Assembly (NCBI RefSeq): GCF_900110955.1
Contig: NZ_FOFR01000035.1
Coordinates: 1-59,188, forward strand
Reading direction: 5' to 3'
DNA length: 59,188 bases
Origin: Lentzea xinjiangensis
GTDB lineage: Bacteria > Actinomycetota > Actinomycetes > Mycobacteriales > Pseudonocardiaceae
This document shows positions 58,601 through 59,188 of this stretch, piece after piece (the stretch's first letter is position 1; every line of letters starts with the position of its first letter). The notes beneath the pieces were generated by a model. That model made no database searches. It was not told the origin of the DNA and worked only from the letters and a program-made list of their open reading frames with translations. The translations under genes and the position numbers were made by a program.

Positions 58601-59188
58601 GGCCCGTCCTCAAAGCCAGAGGGTGAGGGTGGCCAGGTCGATCATGGCTTGGTAGGACAAGGCGGTCTTGTCGTAGCGGGTGGCGATCGCGCGGAACTGC
58701 TTGAGCCGGTTGAAGCAGCGTTCGACGACGTTGCGGCGTTTGTAGGTCACCGGATCGAAGGCGGGTGGGCGGCCACCGGCCCGGCCGCGGCGGGCTCGGC
58801 CGTCGCGTTGGTCGCGGCGTTCGGGGATGGTGGCCCGGATGCCGCGGCGGCGCAGGTGAGCGCGGATGGACCGGCTGGAGTAGCCCTTGTCCGCGATCAC
58901 CCGCGCCGGCCGCGTCGCAAGTCGGCCGGGTCGTGCCGGCGGGAACCACACGCCCGCCAGCACAGTCTCGAACATGGTGCAGTCGTTGGTGTTGCCGCCG
59001 GTCAGGACGGTTGTGAGCGGGCGGCCGTGTCCGTCGCACGCGAGGTGGATCTTGGTGGAGGGTCCGCCGCGGGACCGGCCGATAGCATGATCATCTGGTT
59101 CGGTCTGCCCGCCACACGACCCGCTCGCCCCCTGTGTGCGCACGCGGACGACGGCGGGCACCGGCCGCGTGCTGATGGGCACGCACGA
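58601..59188. mobile_element. IS5-family insertion sequence, truncated by window edge
   Basis: The element begins with GGCCCGTCCTCAAAG immediately after the echA19 stop, next to CTAG, a target of the YTAR type used by IS5-group elements. It carries a transposase gene from 58610 rightwards. The other end is outside the window. Confidence 0.8.
58610..59188 (-). CDS. IS5-family DDE transposase, 5' part outside window
   Basis: About 193 codons are visible and the frame is open through the right edge, so the gene continues. The visible part includes PDDHAIGRSRGGPSTKIHL, the second Asp in VIADKGYSS and the IS4/IS5 signature RRNVVERCFNRLKQFR with the catalytic Glu. In this IS group the transposase is often made from two overlapping frames by frameshifting, so the N-terminal part could lie in another frame. 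The first start-like GTG at 59182 is unlikely to be the real start. Confidence 0.9.
   Translation of the reverse strand, partial: SCVPISTRPVPAVVRVRTQGASGSCGGQTEPDDHAIGRSRGGPSTKIHLACDGHGRPLTTVLTGGNTNDCTMFETVLAGVWFPPARPGRLATRPARVIADKGYSSRSIRAHLRRRGIRATIPERRDQRDGRARRGRAGGRPPAFDPVTYKRRNVVERCFNRLKQFRAIATRYDKTALSYQAMIDLATLTLWL

Noticed and set aside
1..59188. CRISPR array, tRNA or rRNA genes
   Set aside because: No regularly spaced repeats and no cloverleaf or rRNA-like stretches were seen in the intergenic regions on reading.

Overview
The window is high-GC DNA from an actinomycete. Codons end almost always in G or C, GTG starts are frequent, several genes appear to lack a Shine-Dalgarno leader, and the families present (AfsR/SARP regulators, MmyB-type XRE regulator, KstR-type sterol promoters, GT87 mannosyltransferase-like protein, NB-ARC/TPR and CHAT proteins) are typical of Pseudonocardiaceae or related soil actinobacteria. 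The genus cannot be fixed from the sequence alone. About 48 protein genes are supported, packed in short operons with many 4-base stop/start overlaps. No rRNA, tRNA or CRISPR array was seen.

Region by region. 1-3510: a fasciclin lipoprotein (cut by the window edge), an exported amidohydrolase and a secreted chymotrypsin-like protease. 3834-6631: a TetR regulator with its own operator, overlapping an ABC exporter. 6719-10118: a UBP zinc finger, a response-regulator/thioredoxin-reductase fusion and a cyclic-nucleotide-domain histidine kinase, a redox/energy signalling module. 10230-15561: GNAT enzymes, an MmyB regulator divergent from an SDR, an RsbQ-RsbP-like pair and a small membrane protein. 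15638-18404: an orphan, compact LanM-like protein and a 47-residue hydrophobic peptide gene not reached by ordinary gene-length cut-offs. 18612-24156: an AfsR-type regulator divergent from a nucleotide-sugar dehydrogenase/transferase pair. 24257-30959: a likely conflict or immune-type island (NB-ARC-TPR protein with an N-terminal amyloid-like motif, SUKH-like protein, TPR-CHAT caspase-like protease, divergent subtilisin-like protease). 30940-34114: GT87 protein and a NarL-type two-component system. 34184-36401: dialkylglycine decarboxylase with its divergent LysR regulator. 36443-41384: flavin oxidoreductase, phosphotransferase and a second AfsR-type regulator. 41447-45752: DrrAB-like ABC exporter, then an operon of HxlR regulator, LLM oxidoreductase and acyl-CoA-dehydrogenase-like enzyme. 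45885-47366: secreted tripeptidyl-aminopeptidase-like hydrolase.

47446-58600 is a sterol side-chain catabolism block. It has homologues of mycobacterial Rv3502c-type SDR, FdxD, FadE26/FadE27 (ChsE4/ChsE5), FadD19 and EchA19, in the same divergent arrangements as in mycobacteria, plus an aldehyde dehydrogenase, a zinc alcohol dehydrogenase, a second SDR and a nitronate-monooxygenase-family flavoprotein. Three promoters in this block carry KstR-like palindromes placed between or over the -35 and -10 elements; two of them would produce leaderless mRNAs. The block is interrupted by a secreted HAF-repeat-like gene and ends in an IS5-family element inserted directly at the echA19 stop codon, which runs off the right edge.

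The least described parts are the 24.2-31 kb protease/NB-ARC island, the 47-residue peptide gene next to the AfsR-type regulator with two hairpins behind it, and the LanM-like enzyme whose zinc site is compressed and which has no recognisable precursor.
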